Source: DASXAI01 sp963728985
GTDB taxonomy: Bacteria > Actinomycetota > Acidimicrobiia > Acidimicrobiales > Ilumatobacteraceae
Direction of reading: 5' to 3'
NCBI GenBank assembly: GCA_963728985.1
Contig: CAVSME010000008.1
Span: forward strand, 186,001 to 250,000
Length of the DNA stretch: 64,000 bases
Shown: in pieces, positions 35,807 through 45,007 of the stretch
How the letters are laid out: each line of letters starts with the position of its first letter
Position numbering within the stretch: position 1 is the stretch's first letter
Position numbers and translations under genes: made by a program
The notes under the pieces: model-generated
Told to the model about the DNA's origin: nothing
Databases searched by the model: none
What the model saw: the letters and a program-made list of their open reading frames with translations, nothing else

Positions 35807-36760
35807 ATGACGACGGCCACCGAAGTCGTGCTGCAGAGCGGGATGCCAGTGACGGCACTGCGGCTGGCGCCGGGCGTCTCCGTGCGTCGCACCGAGGGCC
35901 CGGTCGGGGTGTTCGTCGACGGCGTCGACCTCGCCGACACGCTCACCGGCGATCAAATCCGCTCACTCATCACCATCTGGAACAACGCCGGGGTGATGAT
36001 CCTGCGCGGCCAGGACCGGTTGACCGCCGAGCGCCAGGTCCAGGTCGTCGAGTGGTTCGGGCGGCGTTTCTCACGCGGTGCCGGGCCCGACGCCATCGAC
36101 CAGCTCCCGATGGTCGGCTCCCTGCCGGTGCAGTTGCTGTCGAACCGCGACCGCCGCCGGCCGGGCCGGGAGGTCATCACCGGCGACAAGATGGCGGCCG
36201 CCACCCAGGAGCTGAAGATGCACAGCGACGTGCAGGACTACGCGGCCCCGCCCGACCTCACCACGCTGCACGCCATCGACGTTCCCCCTGCCGAAGCCGG
36301 TGGCCAGACGTACTTCTGGGACCTCATCGCCGCCTACGAGGCACTCGACGCCACCGAAAAGGAACGGGTGGCGAGCATGCGCTGGCGCCCCACCAGCACG
36401 TACAAGACGATGAAGGGAGTCCACCAACCCCAGGCGCTCGCCAACGACGCTCCCGACCAGGCGTCGGTCGTCACCCATCCGGTGGTCCGTACCCATCCTC
36501 ACAGCGGGCGCAAGGCGTTGTGGGTGTCCACCTTCACCGAGGAGCTGGTGGGCATCGACGACGCCGAGCAGGCCGAAACGCTCCGGAAGAAACTGCTCGC
36601 CCACATCGGGCAGGATCGCTTCCGCTACACCCACTTCTGGGAGCCCCACGACGTCTTGTTCTGGGACAACCGCAGCGTCAACCATGCCCGCGACCGCTGG
36701 GACGGCCGCTACCTGCGCGAGATGCATCGCGCCCAGGCCGGCGGCTCCGTGCCCTTCTGA
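35807..36760 (+). CDS. TauD/TfdA-family 2-oxoglutarate dioxygenase, 317 aa
   Basis: Second family member, distant from the first. The iron motif is MHSDVQDYA (H-x-D), the distal His is in NRSVNHARDRW, and the Arg-containing end RYLREMHRAQAGG completes the site. The N-terminal part has GVFVDGVDLADTL. It starts at ATG 35807 after GGAGGAGAC-like sequence. Relative to the first gene it has a longer N-terminus (about 25 residues) and a different loop (NRDRRRPGREVITG) near the active site, so substrate preference probably differs. It ends 83 bp before the convergent methyltransferase. Confidence 0.9.
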   Translation: MTTATEVVLQSGMPVTALRLAPGVSVRRTEGPVGVFVDGVDLADTLTGDQIRSLITIWNNAGVMILRGQDRLTAERQVQVVEWFGRRFSRGAGPDAIDQLPMVGSLPVQLLSNRDRRRPGREVITGDKMAAATQELKMHSDVQDYAAPPDLTTLHAIDVPPAEAGGQTYFWDLIAAYEALDATEKERVASMRWRPTSTYKTMKGVHQPQALANDAPDQASVVTHPVVRTHPHSGRKALWVSTFTEELVGIDDAEQAETLRKKLLAHIGQDRFRYTHFWEPHDVLFWDNRSVNHARDRWDGRYLREMHRAQAGGSVPF

Positions 36761-36842
36761 CCGCAGACGGGGAATTGGCGACGCCCGGGCCGCCGGCTAC
36801 CGGACGACCGTGGAGGCCGGTTCCTGGCTCTGCCCGTCTCTT

Positions 36843-37655
36843 TCAGCGGGTCTTCCGGCCGGTGACCCACCATTGCGGGAGCACGGCCAGAAACACGCCG
36901 GCCGTCACGGCGTCGTCGACCTTGGCGCGAAGCTCGGCGGCCCGCGCTGCCGTCATCCGTTCGAACCTGGTCGCATAGCCGAGCATGTTCTCGATCACGC
37001 CTCGCAGATGGCCCGCCGTGTCCACTGATGCCGTGATGGTGACCTGGACGTCGGTGAACCCGGCCCGCAGGTAGGCGGACCGGAGCTTGCGCCCCACGAA
37101 GGGCTCCCTGAAGGCGGGAGCGGCCGCCTCGAAGAGCTCCGTGACCTCGGTCGGGGCGAGCGGTTCGATCACGACGAAACCGAAGTCGGAGTCCGACGCA
37201 ACCATCGTCCCGCCGGTCCGCAACGTGCGATGCAGCTCGTCGAGCACGGCGTCGAGGTCGGGCACGTACTCCAACACGTTCTTGGCGTACACGCGGTCGA
37301 TGGAACCGTCGGGCAGCGGAACCCGCTCGTCGACGGTGTGATGGACCGTGACCCGATCGGCTCGGCCGGCCTCGGCGGCGACGGCTCGAGCGCGCTCGAC
37401 GAACGCCGCGTTCACATCAACGGCGTGGACGTGGCCGTCCGGGCCGGTCAGCCGGGCCAGCTGCGCGGCCACGTAGCCGGGACCGCACCCGAAGTCCACG
37501 ATCACCTCGCCGGGTGCCACGCCGACGGGGGCGAGCAGGGCATCACCGCGACGATCGTCGAGGCGGAACATCGCTTCATAGCGGTCGAAGCGCTCGGGTT
37601 CGATGTCGATCCAGTGGTCCTTGTGGTAGGTGTCGAGCGACGCATCGTCGGTCAC
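36843..37655 (-). CDS. SAM-dependent methyltransferase (type 11 fold), 270 aa
   Basis: Class I methyltransferase fold: motif I is VIVDFGCGPGYVAAQLA, followed by the acidic HAVDVNAAFVERARA (motif II) and later DRVYAKNVLEYVPDLDAVLDEL (motif IV region). Most UbiE/Methyltransf_11 proteins share this order. The N-terminal DASLDTYHKDHWIDIEPERFDRYEAMF is a helper region. The start is GTG 37655; another GTG is at 37673. The last part lacks any substrate-specific motif I know, so the acceptor is unknown. It is convergent with the dioxygenase and divergent from the thiol dioxygenase gene (94 bp). Confidence 0.85.
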   Translation of the reverse strand: MTDDASLDTYHKDHWIDIEPERFDRYEAMFRLDDRRGDALLAPVGVAPGEVIVDFGCGPGYVAAQLARLTGPDGHVHAVDVNAAFVERARAVAAEAGRADRVTVHHTVDERVPLPDGSIDRVYAKNVLEYVPDLDAVLDELHRTLRTGGTMVASDSDFGFVVIEPLAPTEVTELFEAAAPAFREPFVGRKLRSAYLRAGFTDVQVTITASVDTAGHLRGVIENMLGYATRFERMTAARAAELRAKVDDAVTAGVFLAVLPQWWVTGRKTR

Positions 37656-37748
37656 GATCAGACCATGCCACACCGCCGGCCGCCGGCCTGTGCCTGAGGC
37701 GAGACGCGTGCACTTCGTTGCCGTGGAAAGAGGGTTAGCCTTCCGCGG

Positions 37749-38345
37749 GTGACGCTGGACGAACGTGCCGTAGAGCGGGCCGAGGCCGTCACGGCGGCCA
37801 TGAGCGACATCCGTCGCATCGAGGGTGGTGGCATCCCCGACCGCGAGCAGCTCGCGCTGATGCGAGGCCGGTTGCTCGAGTTGATCGCGACGCGTGACCT
37901 GTTCCCTCCGGACGACTTCCCGCCGCCCCAGAACGAGGACAGCTACCTTTACCGGATCGCGGAGGACGACGACGGGCGCTTCGCCCTGTACGTCAACGCC
38001 TGCAGGGATCGTGCCGACTCGCCCGTGCACAACCACACCACCTGGGCGGTCGTCTGCGGGTTCCGCGGTGAGGAGCTGAACCGCTTCTACCGGCGGCGTG
38101 GCGACGGCACGCCGGAAGAAACGCACCGCGACGTCGTGCGGGAGGGAACCGGGGTTGCCATGCTCCCCGATGACCTGCATTCGATCCACATCGCCGGGGG
38201 CGGGATGAACTTCCACATGTACGGGCTCGCGCTCGACCGGCTCGACGAGCGGGAGTACTTCAGCACAACCGCGCAGACCTGGAAGCGGATGGGTGCGTTC
38301 AGCATCATCCGCGAAGCTCGCCTCCGCCCAACGCCGGACGGGTGA
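37749..38345 (+). CDS. Cysteine dioxygenase-type cupin (thiol dioxygenase), 198 aa
   Basis: Cupin of the cysteine dioxygenase superfamily, mononuclear Fe(II) enzymes that oxidise a thiol to a sulfinic acid. The first cupin motif is SPVHNHTTWAVVCGFRGEE with His 94 and 96, and the third ligand is in DDLHSIHIAG (His 144 or 147). Length is near that of bacterial enzymes. Substrate may be cysteine, 3-mercaptopropionate or another thiol. It starts at GTG 37749, and its stop overlaps the start of the rhodanese gene as GTGA. This coupling suggests that its product, or sulfite released from it, feeds sulfur metabolism. Confidence 0.85.
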   Translation: MTLDERAVERAEAVTAAMSDIRRIEGGGIPDREQLALMRGRLLELIATRDLFPPDDFPPPQNEDSYLYRIAEDDDGRFALYVNACRDRADSPVHNHTTWAVVCGFRGEELNRFYRRRGDGTPEETHRDVVREGTGVAMLPDDLHSIHIAGGGMNFHMYGLALDRLDEREYFSTTAQTWKRMGAFSIIREARLRPTPDG

Positions 38346-39913
38346 GCACGAACGCCATCAGCGCCGACGAGTTGCGCGACCGGCTGCTGTCGGGCGGCGA
38401 GGTGGCCGTGCTCGACGCCCGCGAGCAGGGCAGCTTCTCGGTCGGCCACTTGTTCTGGGGTTCGTGCGTACCGTTGTCGCGCCTCGAATTCCTCGTCGCC
38501 GGCCTTGTGCCACGACGAGACTGCCCGGTCGTCTGGGTCGACGCCGACGGTGCCGCGGGCGGGGTCGCCGCCCGAGCGGCTCGCCGGATGCTCGCATTCG
38601 GCTGGACCGACGTCGCGGTGCTCGAGGGAGGTGCCTCCGGCTGGCCGGGCGAGCGCTACAGCGGCGTGAACGTGCCGTCCAAGGCGTTCGGGGAGTGGAT
38701 CGAGCGCATCGAGCGCACGCCGCACCTCGCGGCCGCCGAGCTGGCCCGCCGGCAGGCGGCCGGCGAACTGCTGGTAGTACTCGACGCCCGTCCGATGCGG
38801 GAGTACCGCCGGATGTCGATCCCGGGCGGTGTCGACTGCCCGGGCGTCGAACTCGTGTACCGAGTTCACGATGTGGCACCGGACCCGAACACGACGGTGG
38901 TCGTCAACTGCGCCGGCCGGACGCGATCGATCATCGGTGCGCAGTCGCTGCGCAACGCGGGCCTGCCCAACCGGGTGCTCGCCCTCGAACACGGCACGAT
39001 GGGCTGGGAGCTCGCCGGTCTGACCCTCGCCCACGGTGCCACGCTCCATGCGCCCGCTCCCTCCACGGAGGGGTTGGCCCGCGCGAAGGACGCCGCCGCC
39101 CGGGTCGCCCAACGCTTCAGCGTCCGGTGTGTCACGGCCGCGACGGTGCGGGACTGGCTCGCCGACGGCAGCCGCACGACGCTCGTCTTCGACGTGCGTA
39201 CGTCCGAGGAATACGAGGCCGGTCATGCCGCCGTCGCCCGTCACGCGCCGGGAGGTCAGCTCGTCCAGGCCACCGACGAGTACGTCGGCGTACTCGGATC
39301 CCGCATCGTGCTGGTCGACGACGACTCGCTCGTGCGCGCCACCATGACGGCGTCGTGGCTGGCGCAGTTCGGACGCTACGAGGTTGCCGTCGCCCGGCTC
39401 GACGATTCGACCACCACCGGCCCGGACACCGTCGCGTCGCTCGTCCCTCTCGATGCTCCGACGATCGACGCCCCCGAACTGGCGGCGCGATCGGGACGGG
39501 TAACGGTGATCGACCTGGCCGACTCGGTTCGTTACCGGCGCGGGCACATCCCCGGCTCGTGGTGGGCCATCCGCTCGCGCTTCGACGAGGCAGCGGGCAT
39601 CGCGGGACCCGTCGTCCTCACATCCCCCGACGGTGAACTGGCCCGGGCCGCTCACGAGGACGCCGAACACCACTGGCCGGGAACCACCGTCCTCGCCGGC
39701 GGCACGGTGGCCTGGACCGCCCTCGGATACCCGCTCGAGGAGGGGCCGGGCCGCCCCACCACCGAGGCCGACGACGTCTGGTACAAGCCCTACGACGAGG
39801 ATCGAGCCGTTGCTCATGGGCGCATGCGCGACTATCTCGACTGGGAGCTCGCGTTGCTGCAACAGATCGACCGTGACGAGCTGGTGCGGTTCCGCCACTT
39901 CCCGGCGATGTGA
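38342..39913 (+). CDS. Four-domain rhodanese (thiosulfate sulfurtransferase-like), 523 aa
   Basis: Four successive rhodanese folds are visible, each with a LLSGGEVAVLDAREQGSF-like opening. Only the second keeps a catalytic Cys, VVVNCAGRTRS at residue 190, on the active-site loop. The corresponding loops of the others read VVWVDADGAAG, IVLVDDDSLVR and VVLTSPDGEL, without Cys, so they are structural. Rhodaneses move sulfane sulfur between persulfides, thiosulfate and acceptors. It starts at GTG 38342, overlapping the thiol dioxygenase gene, and is likely to act on the product of that enzyme or on glutathione or mycothiol persulfide. Confidence 0.88.
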   Translation: MSTNAISADELRDRLLSGGEVAVLDAREQGSFSVGHLFWGSCVPLSRLEFLVAGLVPRRDCPVVWVDADGAAGGVAARAARRMLAFGWTDVAVLEGGASGWPGERYSGVNVPSKAFGEWIERIERTPHLAAAELARRQAAGELLVVLDARPMREYRRMSIPGGVDCPGVELVYRVHDVAPDPNTTVVVNCAGRTRSIIGAQSLRNAGLPNRVLALEHGTMGWELAGLTLAHGATLHAPAPSTEGLARAKDAAARVAQRFSVRCVTAATVRDWLADGSRTTLVFDVRTSEEYEAGHAAVARHAPGGQLVQATDEYVGVLGSRIVLVDDDSLVRATMTASWLAQFGRYEVAVARLDDSTTTGPDTVASLVPLDAPTIDAPELAARSGRVTVIDLADSVRYRRGHIPGSWWAIRSRFDEAAGIAGPVVLTSPDGELARAAHEDAEHHWPGTTVLAGGTVAWTALGYPLEEGPGRPTTEADDVWYKPYDEDRAVAHGRMRDYLDWELALLQQIDRDELVRFRHFPAM

Positions 39914-39948
39914 CCAGACCCCTCCGTCGGGCCGGTCCGCGTTGAGCG

Positions 39949-39961
39949 CCGGCTCAGCCGG
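39949..39961. terminator. Weak hairpin at convergent ends
   Basis: CCGGC-TCA-GCCGG forms a five-pair hairpin at the junction between the rhodanese stop (39913) and the exporter stop (39962). It is short and there is no T-tract, so it is only a candidate. Confidence 0.35.
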
Positions 39962-40786
39962 TCAGCGCAGGCCCATCGTGGCGCGGATCGCCGTGTACAC
40001 CGCGACGGCCACCAGGAGAGCGGCGAACCAGCGCTGGCTCCGTTTCGGGTCGAGCCGGTCGGCGATCCGTCCGCCGGTGAGGACGCCGAGGACGGCGGCG
40101 AACGTAAAGGGAGCGGTGGTCGACCAGTCGATCGTCGTGGTTGCGACACGGGTGGAGAGGGCGACGGCGGAGTTGATGGCGATGACCAGCAGCGAGGTGC
40201 CGACGGCCTCGGGCATGGGGAGGCGCAACACAAGGGCGAGGGCGGGAACGATGATGAACCCGCCACCGACGCCGAAGAGCCCGGTCATGAACCCCACCGC
40301 GGTGCCGGCCGCCACTATCTCGACGGCGTGGCGAACGCTGAAGGGCGCACCCACGAGCACACCGATGCGGCCCCTTCCGGGCTGGTCGGCATAGGCGAGC
40401 GCTGCCGTTTCACCGGCCTTGGTGCACGATGGGCAGCCGACGAGCATCCGATGGGCGGCGACGAGGATCAGGCCGCTGAACATCAGCAGGAGCACGTTCG
40501 GGTCGATGAGCCGGTTCACGGCGGATCCGACCAGAGAACCGCCGATGCCGGTCAGGCCGAACATGATGCCGATACCGACCCGGACTCGACCGGCCTGCCA
40601 GTGGGTGGCCATGCCGACCAGCGATGCCATGCCTACGAGGAGCAGGCTGGTGGTGGTGGCGGCCTTGGGATCCTGCCCGGCGGCGTAGACGAGGGCGGGG
40701 ACGGCCAGGATGGACCCGCCGCCGCCGAGGGCGCCGAGCGACAGGCCGATGAGGAAGCCGAGCGGTGATGCGATGAGGGCCCGCAT
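39962..40786 (-). CDS. TauE/SafE-family anion exporter, 274 aa
   Basis: About eight membrane segments in two repeats with the family glycine motifs: LSLGALGGGGSILAVPAL at the N-terminal repeat and GLFGVGGGFIIVPALALVL in the second. TauE/SafE proteins export sulfite, sulfoacetate and related organosulfur anions. It starts at ATG 40786, and the persulfide dioxygenase stop is 13 bp upstream, so they form one transcription unit. A cytoplasmic loop has CPSC near the middle, which is not conserved in the family and could be a redox or metal site. Sulfite export fits with the upstream persulfide dioxygenase, which makes sulfite. Confidence 0.87.
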   Translation of the reverse strand: MRALIASPLGFLIGLSLGALGGGGSILAVPALVYAAGQDPKAATTTSLLLVGMASLVGMATHWQAGRVRVGIGIMFGLTGIGGSLVGSAVNRLIDPNVLLLMFSGLILVAAHRMLVGCPSCTKAGETAALAYADQPGRGRIGVLVGAPFSVRHAVEIVAAGTAVGFMTGLFGVGGGFIIVPALALVLRLPMPEAVGTSLLVIAINSAVALSTRVATTTIDWSTTAPFTFAAVLGVLTGGRIADRLDPKRSQRWFAALLVAVAVYTAIRATMGLR

Positions 40787-40799
40787 GTTCGATCCCGAC

Positions 40800-42197
40800 T
40801 CAAGCGATCGCGGTCAGGTCGTTGGCGGTGGGAACGCGGGCGTCTCGCCAGGCGTCGTAGCCGCCGAAGATGTCGGCCACCCGGGCGAACCCGTGGGCCC
40901 GCAGCAACGAGGACGCCGCCGAGGAGCGATATCCGCTGGCGCAGTACACGACGGTTGGCGCGGTCTGGTCCAGCTCGCCCAGCCGCTCCAACAGGGTCGG
41001 CAGGGGAATGCCGCGGGCGCCGTCGATGACACCCTCGGCCTGCTCGGCGGGATCGCGGACGTCAACCAGCTGGAGTCGTGGTGAGTCGGCCTGCCAGGCG
41101 GCCAGGTCGGTGGCGGCCAACCGGTGCGAGCGTTCGGCCAGATCAGGGCGGTCGGCCAGCATCCGGTCGATGGTCCCCACCGCACCCCGGACGGTGTCGA
41201 AGCCGATGCGGGCCAGGCGCACCTTGCCCTCGATCTGGCGGCCGGGTTCGGTGACCAGCACAATCGACTGGCCGGGGCGGGCGACGTCGCCGGCGTATTC
41301 GGCGAAGCGACCGTCGAGGCCGACGTTGATCGACCCGCGGAAGTGACCGGATGCGAAGACCTCCGGTGCTCGGGCATCGATCACGACGGCGCCTTGGCGC
41401 GCCCAGTGCTCGAGTCCGGCGAGGTCGAGCTCGGGCGGTGCGTCGCCGTCGAGCAGGTCGCGCCGGCGCCGGTTGGCGTCGGCGGCGAACGCGAAGTAGA
41501 GGGGTGCGACCGACTGGCCCTGGGTCACCGCTTCGATGAAGGCGTTCTCGGTCATCGGCTGGAGGGCGTAGTTAGTGGTGCGCTGCTCGCCGATCGTGGA
41601 GTGGGCGGCGCTCGACAGGGCCCGTCCGCAGGCGGAGCCGGCCCCGTGAGCCGGGAAGACCCGAGTGGCGTCGGGCAGGGTGAGGAGCCGGCCGTGGATC
41701 GATCGGTACAGGAGGCGAGCCAACTGCTTGGGCGTCCACCCGACCGAGGCGAGCAGATCGGGCCGGCCAACGTCGCCGATGAACAGGGTGTCGCCAGTGA
41801 GGACGCCCCAGGGCTCGTCGGCGGCGTGTTCGTACACGACGAGGGAGATCGACTCGGGTGTGTGGCCCGGTGTGGCCCGCACCTCGATCACGACCTCCCC
41901 GAGGGCCGACGTCTGGCCGTCGCCGAACGGCTCGATCGGGAAGTCGGCCACCGCCCCTTCCCCGTAGGTGATGACGGCGCCGGTGGCGTCGGCGAGCTCC
42001 AGGTGCCCGGACACGAAGTCGGCGTGGAAATGCGTCTCGAAGATCCGTTCGATCCGCAGTCCGTGTCGCTCGGCATCAGCGAGGTACTGCGAGATGTCCC
42101 GTTGCGGGTCGACGACCACGGCGCGCCCGGTCGTCTCGTCGCCGATCATGTAGCTGTACAACGACAGACAGGCAAGCTCGTACTGGCGGAAGAACAT
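40800..42197 (-). CDS. Persulfide dioxygenase-rhodanese fusion (ETHE1/CstB-like), 465 aa
   Basis: A metallo-beta-lactamase-fold persulfide dioxygenase at residues 1-250 uses Fe and O2 to turn a low-molecular-weight persulfide into sulfite. The ligand motif is ETHFHADFVSGH (His56, His58, Asp60), with ATPGHTPESISL and VFPAHGAG later. Two rhodanese domains follow; only the last keeps a Cys, PTVVYCASGYRSS. This order is that of CstB-type proteins, which oxidise persulfide and then sulfurtransfer to thiosulfate. The start is ATG 42197 (MFFRQYELACLS). Its promoter carries a perfect CstR-type palindrome (42232-42247), so it should be induced by sulfide or polysulfide. Confidence 0.92.
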   Translation of the reverse strand: MFFRQYELACLSLYSYMIGDETTGRAVVVDPQRDISQYLADAERHGLRIERIFETHFHADFVSGHLELADATGAVITYGEGAVADFPIEPFGDGQTSALGEVVIEVRATPGHTPESISLVVYEHAADEPWGVLTGDTLFIGDVGRPDLLASVGWTPKQLARLLYRSIHGRLLTLPDATRVFPAHGAGSACGRALSSAAHSTIGEQRTTNYALQPMTENAFIEAVTQGQSVAPLYFAFAADANRRRRDLLDGDAPPELDLAGLEHWARQGAVVIDARAPEVFASGHFRGSINVGLDGRFAEYAGDVARPGQSIVLVTEPGRQIEGKVRLARIGFDTVRGAVGTIDRMLADRPDLAERSHRLAATDLAAWQADSPRLQLVDVRDPAEQAEGVIDGARGIPLPTLLERLGELDQTAPTVVYCASGYRSSAASSLLRAHGFARVADIFGGYDAWRDARVPTANDLTAIA

Positions 42198-42231
42198 GGC
42201 GACCTCCGATCCTGATGTACTCTCGATCAAC

Positions 42232-42247
42232 ATACCCCTAGGGGTAT
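42232..42247. promoter_or_regulatory. CstR-type operator between persulfide dioxygenase and alpha/beta hydrolase genes
   Basis: ATACCCCTAGGGGTAT is a perfect 16-bp palindrome, 34 bp upstream of the persulfide dioxygenase start and 81 bp before the divergent hydrolase start. It matches the other three sites in the window (ATACCC-N4-GGGTAT), the known recognition pattern of CsoR/CstR repressors. Confidence 0.85.
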
Positions 42248-42328
42248 TTGTTCCACAGTGCCAGATGGAGGCCGTTCCCGGGACCATCGGCCCTTCCCCA
42301 CCCGCAAGTCGGCGTCGACACTGAGCTC

Positions 42329-43627
42329 ATGGCTGCTCGCATGACGACGTCCGTCACGAGTTCGACGTCATCGCCAGCACGCGACGAACCAAGCACCCGC
42401 GGTGCCCATCGACCGTTGCAGGTGCTCATCGGCGTGCAGGGGGTTCTGCTCGCCATCGTCATGGGTCGTGACGGGACACCGCTGTGGTGCAGCACGCGTG
42501 TGCTGGTCATGCTCGTCATCACCGGACTCGCGGTGTGGCAAGCCGGCCGGCTGGCCAGCCACGGTCGGGGACTGCTTGCTCTTGCTGCCGGCGCCGCCGG
42601 CACGGTCGTCGGCTTGGGCCTCGGCCTGCCGTACGCCGTCAAGACCGGCCTGACAGCGCCGTCGGTGCTCGGCCTCGTGAGCCTGCTGACGGGTGTCGCC
42701 CTGCTCGTCGTCGCGACGGTGCTGCTCATCAGGGCCGCCCACGGCTGGTGGCGTCTGATGGCCGTCCCGGCCTCGGTGCTGGTCGTCGCGCTCGTGTTGT
42801 ACCCGTTGGCCTTCGCGGTGGCGGCCACCAACGTCCCGCCCACGGAGCTCGACCGCGAGACGCCGGCGGACCGCGACCTCGCCTATCTCGACGTGACCTA
42901 CCGCACCTCAGACGGGGTCACGATCTCGGCCTGGTACGTGCCGTCGAGCAACCGGGCCGCCGTGATCCTGCTGCACGGGGCCGGTTCGACGCGATCGGCG
43001 GTCCTCGACCACGCCGTCGTCCTGGCCCGGCACGGTTACGGGGTCCTCCTGGCCGACGCCCGCGGCCACGGCCGCAGTGGGGGACGGGCCATGGACTTCG
43101 GCTGGTACGGAGACCGGGACATCGGCGCCGCGGTCTCCTACCTGGTCACCAGGCCCGATGTCGACGCGAGCCGGATCGCCGCCGTCGGCCTGTCGATGGG
43201 GGGCGAGGAAGCCGTGGGCGCCGCCGGCCGGGACTCGCGGATCCGGGCCGTGGTGGGCGAAGGCGTCACCAACCGCACCTACGCCGACAAGGGGTGGCTG
43301 GCCGAGAACTACGGGCTGCGCGGCTGGCTCCAACAGCGAGTCGACTGGGTCCTCTACACCGCCACCGACCTGCTCACCGCGGCCGATCCGCCGGTCGCGT
43401 TGCGCGACGCCGTCGCCCGAGCGGCGCCCAGACCGGTTCTCCTCATCGCCGCCGGTGACGTCGCCGACGAGGCCGCAGCGGCGCGGTGGATCCAGTCGGC
43501 GTCACCGACCACGGTCGCCGTATGGGTGGTCCCCGGGGCCGGGCACACGGGCGGACTCCACGTGCAGCCCGAGGAGTGGGAGGCGAGGGTCACGTCCTTC
43601 CTGGACCAGGCCCTCATCGTCGGATGA
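42329..43627 (+). CDS. Membrane-anchored alpha/beta hydrolase, 432 aa
   Basis: About five membrane segments fill the first 165 residues (for example LGLVSLLTGVALLVVATVLL and AVPASVLVVALVLYPLAFAV). A cytoplasmic or external alpha/beta hydrolase domain follows: VILLHGAGSTRSAVL, the nucleophile in AAVGLSMGGEEA, and the His in GAGHTGGLH. The enzymatic substrate is unknown. It starts at ATG 42329 or 42341 and is divergent from the persulfide dioxygenase with the CstR operator between, so it may be part of the same regulon, although its role in sulfur handling is not evident. Confidence 0.8.
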   Translation: MAARMTTSVTSSTSSPARDEPSTRGAHRPLQVLIGVQGVLLAIVMGRDGTPLWCSTRVLVMLVITGLAVWQAGRLASHGRGLLALAAGAAGTVVGLGLGLPYAVKTGLTAPSVLGLVSLLTGVALLVVATVLLIRAAHGWWRLMAVPASVLVVALVLYPLAFAVAATNVPPTELDRETPADRDLAYLDVTYRTSDGVTISAWYVPSSNRAAVILLHGAGSTRSAVLDHAVVLARHGYGVLLADARGHGRSGGRAMDFGWYGDRDIGAAVSYLVTRPDVDASRIAAVGLSMGGEEAVGAAGRDSRIRAVVGEGVTNRTYADKGWLAENYGLRGWLQQRVDWVLYTATDLLTAADPPVALRDAVARAAPRPVLLIAAGDVADEAAAARWIQSASPTTVAVWVVPGAGHTGGLHVQPEEWEARVTSFLDQALIVG

Positions 43628-43742
43628 CCACCGGCGGAGCGGCGACTCGTCACGCCCGGTCGGGACCTTGTACCCGGTTCACGGCCGCTCGCGGCTGCCT
43701 ACCGTGCTCATCAGGTCGCCGCCGACCGAAATGAGGGAAGCC

Positions 43743-44984
43743 ATGGATGCACGGATTGTCATCTTGGGAGCCGGTACCGGCGGCACGTTGACGGCGAACC
43801 GGCTCCGCAAGGAGCTGCCCGACATCGTGATCACCGTCGTCGACGACAACGACCGTCACGTCTACCAGCCGGGTCTGCTGTTCGTGCCCTTCGGCCTCGC
43901 CGATCCCGATGACATCGTCCGCCCTCGACACAAGCAGCTGCACCGCGGGATCGACTACCAGCAGTCGGCCATCGATCACGTCGACATCGCCACCAGGCGG
44001 GTGCATCTGGCCGACGGCACGACGCTCGACTACGACGTCCTCGTCGTCGCCACCGGCGCCCGCCTCGTGCCGGAGGAGACCGACGGGCTGACGGGGCCAG
44101 GCTGGATGGAAAAGGTGTTCACGTTCTACGACCTCGACGGCGCCACCGCCCTGGCCGCCAAGCTCGACGGGTTCGAGCGAGGCCGGCTGGTGGTGAACGT
44201 GGTCGACCTGCCCATCAAGTGTCCGGTGGCCCCGCTGGAGTTCTGCTTCCTGGCCGACTGGTTCTTCCGTGAGCGCCGCATCCGCGACAAGGTGGAACTG
44301 ACGTACGTCACCCCGCTGGACGGCGCGTTCACCAAACCGACCGCGTCGAAGACGCTCGCGGGCATGCTCGAGGAGCGCGGCATCGAGTTGGTCACCGAGT
44401 TCAACACCGGCGAGGTCGACGGCGCCGGTGGACGACTCATCAGCTACGACGACCGCGAGGTTCCCTTCGACCTGGCCGTGGTCATCCCGGTCCACAGCGG
44501 GGCCGCCTACGTCGCCGACTCCCCGGGGCTGGGCGACGCCCTCGACTTCGTCGTCACCGATCCCCACACGCTCCAGTCCGAGGTGGCGCCCAACATCTTC
44601 GCCATCGGTGACGCCGCCAACCTGCCCGCCTCCAAGGCCGGGTCGGTCACCCACTTCGAAGGCGAAATCCTCGTCGAGAACATCAAACGGTTCCTCGACG
44701 GTGAGCCCCTCGACGCCTCCTACGACGGGCACACCAACTGCTTCATCGAAACCGGTTTCCACAAGGCGATGCTGATCGACTTCAACTACGACACCGAACC
44801 GGTCGGCGGCCACTTCCCGACGACGGCCGGCGTCCCCCTCCTCAAAGAGTCCCGCCTCAACCATCTCGGCAAGCTGATGTTCCAGTGGTTCTACTGGCAC
44901 GCCCTCCTGCCCGGCCGCGACATCCCCGGGGTCACCGCCGACATGCCCCTCGCCGGCAAACACCTGACCAACACCACCGACTGA
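43743..44984 (+). CDS. sqr: Sulfide:quinone oxidoreductase-like flavoprotein, 413 aa
   Basis: FAD enzyme of the SQR/FCSD family, taking electrons from sulfide to quinone and making polysulfide or persulfide at the membrane. The FAD motif is IVILGAGTGGTLTANRL at residues 5-21, and NIFAIGDAANLP is the C-terminal FAD motif. Cys160 in LPIKCPVAPLEF and Cys333 in HTNCFIETG match the two essential cysteines of the family; a third cysteine, 168, is nearby. The C-terminal HLGKLMFQWFYWHALLPG is amphipathic and can dip into the membrane. It starts at ATG 43743 after GAGGGAAG. It precedes tusE and dsrE2 in the same direction. Confidence 0.87.
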   Translation: MDARIVILGAGTGGTLTANRLRKELPDIVITVVDDNDRHVYQPGLLFVPFGLADPDDIVRPRHKQLHRGIDYQQSAIDHVDIATRRVHLADGTTLDYDVLVVATGARLVPEETDGLTGPGWMEKVFTFYDLDGATALAAKLDGFERGRLVVNVVDLPIKCPVAPLEFCFLADWFFRERRIRDKVELTYVTPLDGAFTKPTASKTLAGMLEERGIELVTEFNTGEVDGAGGRLISYDDREVPFDLAVVIPVHSGAAYVADSPGLGDALDFVVTDPHTLQSEVAPNIFAIGDAANLPASKAGSVTHFEGEILVENIKRFLDGEPLDASYDGHTNCFIETGFHKAMLIDFNYDTEPVGGHFPTTAGVPLLKESRLNHLGKLMFQWFYWHALLPGRDIPGVTADMPLAGKHLTNTTD

Positions 44985-45007
44985 ACGAGCAACCTGGAGG
45001 AGCGATC

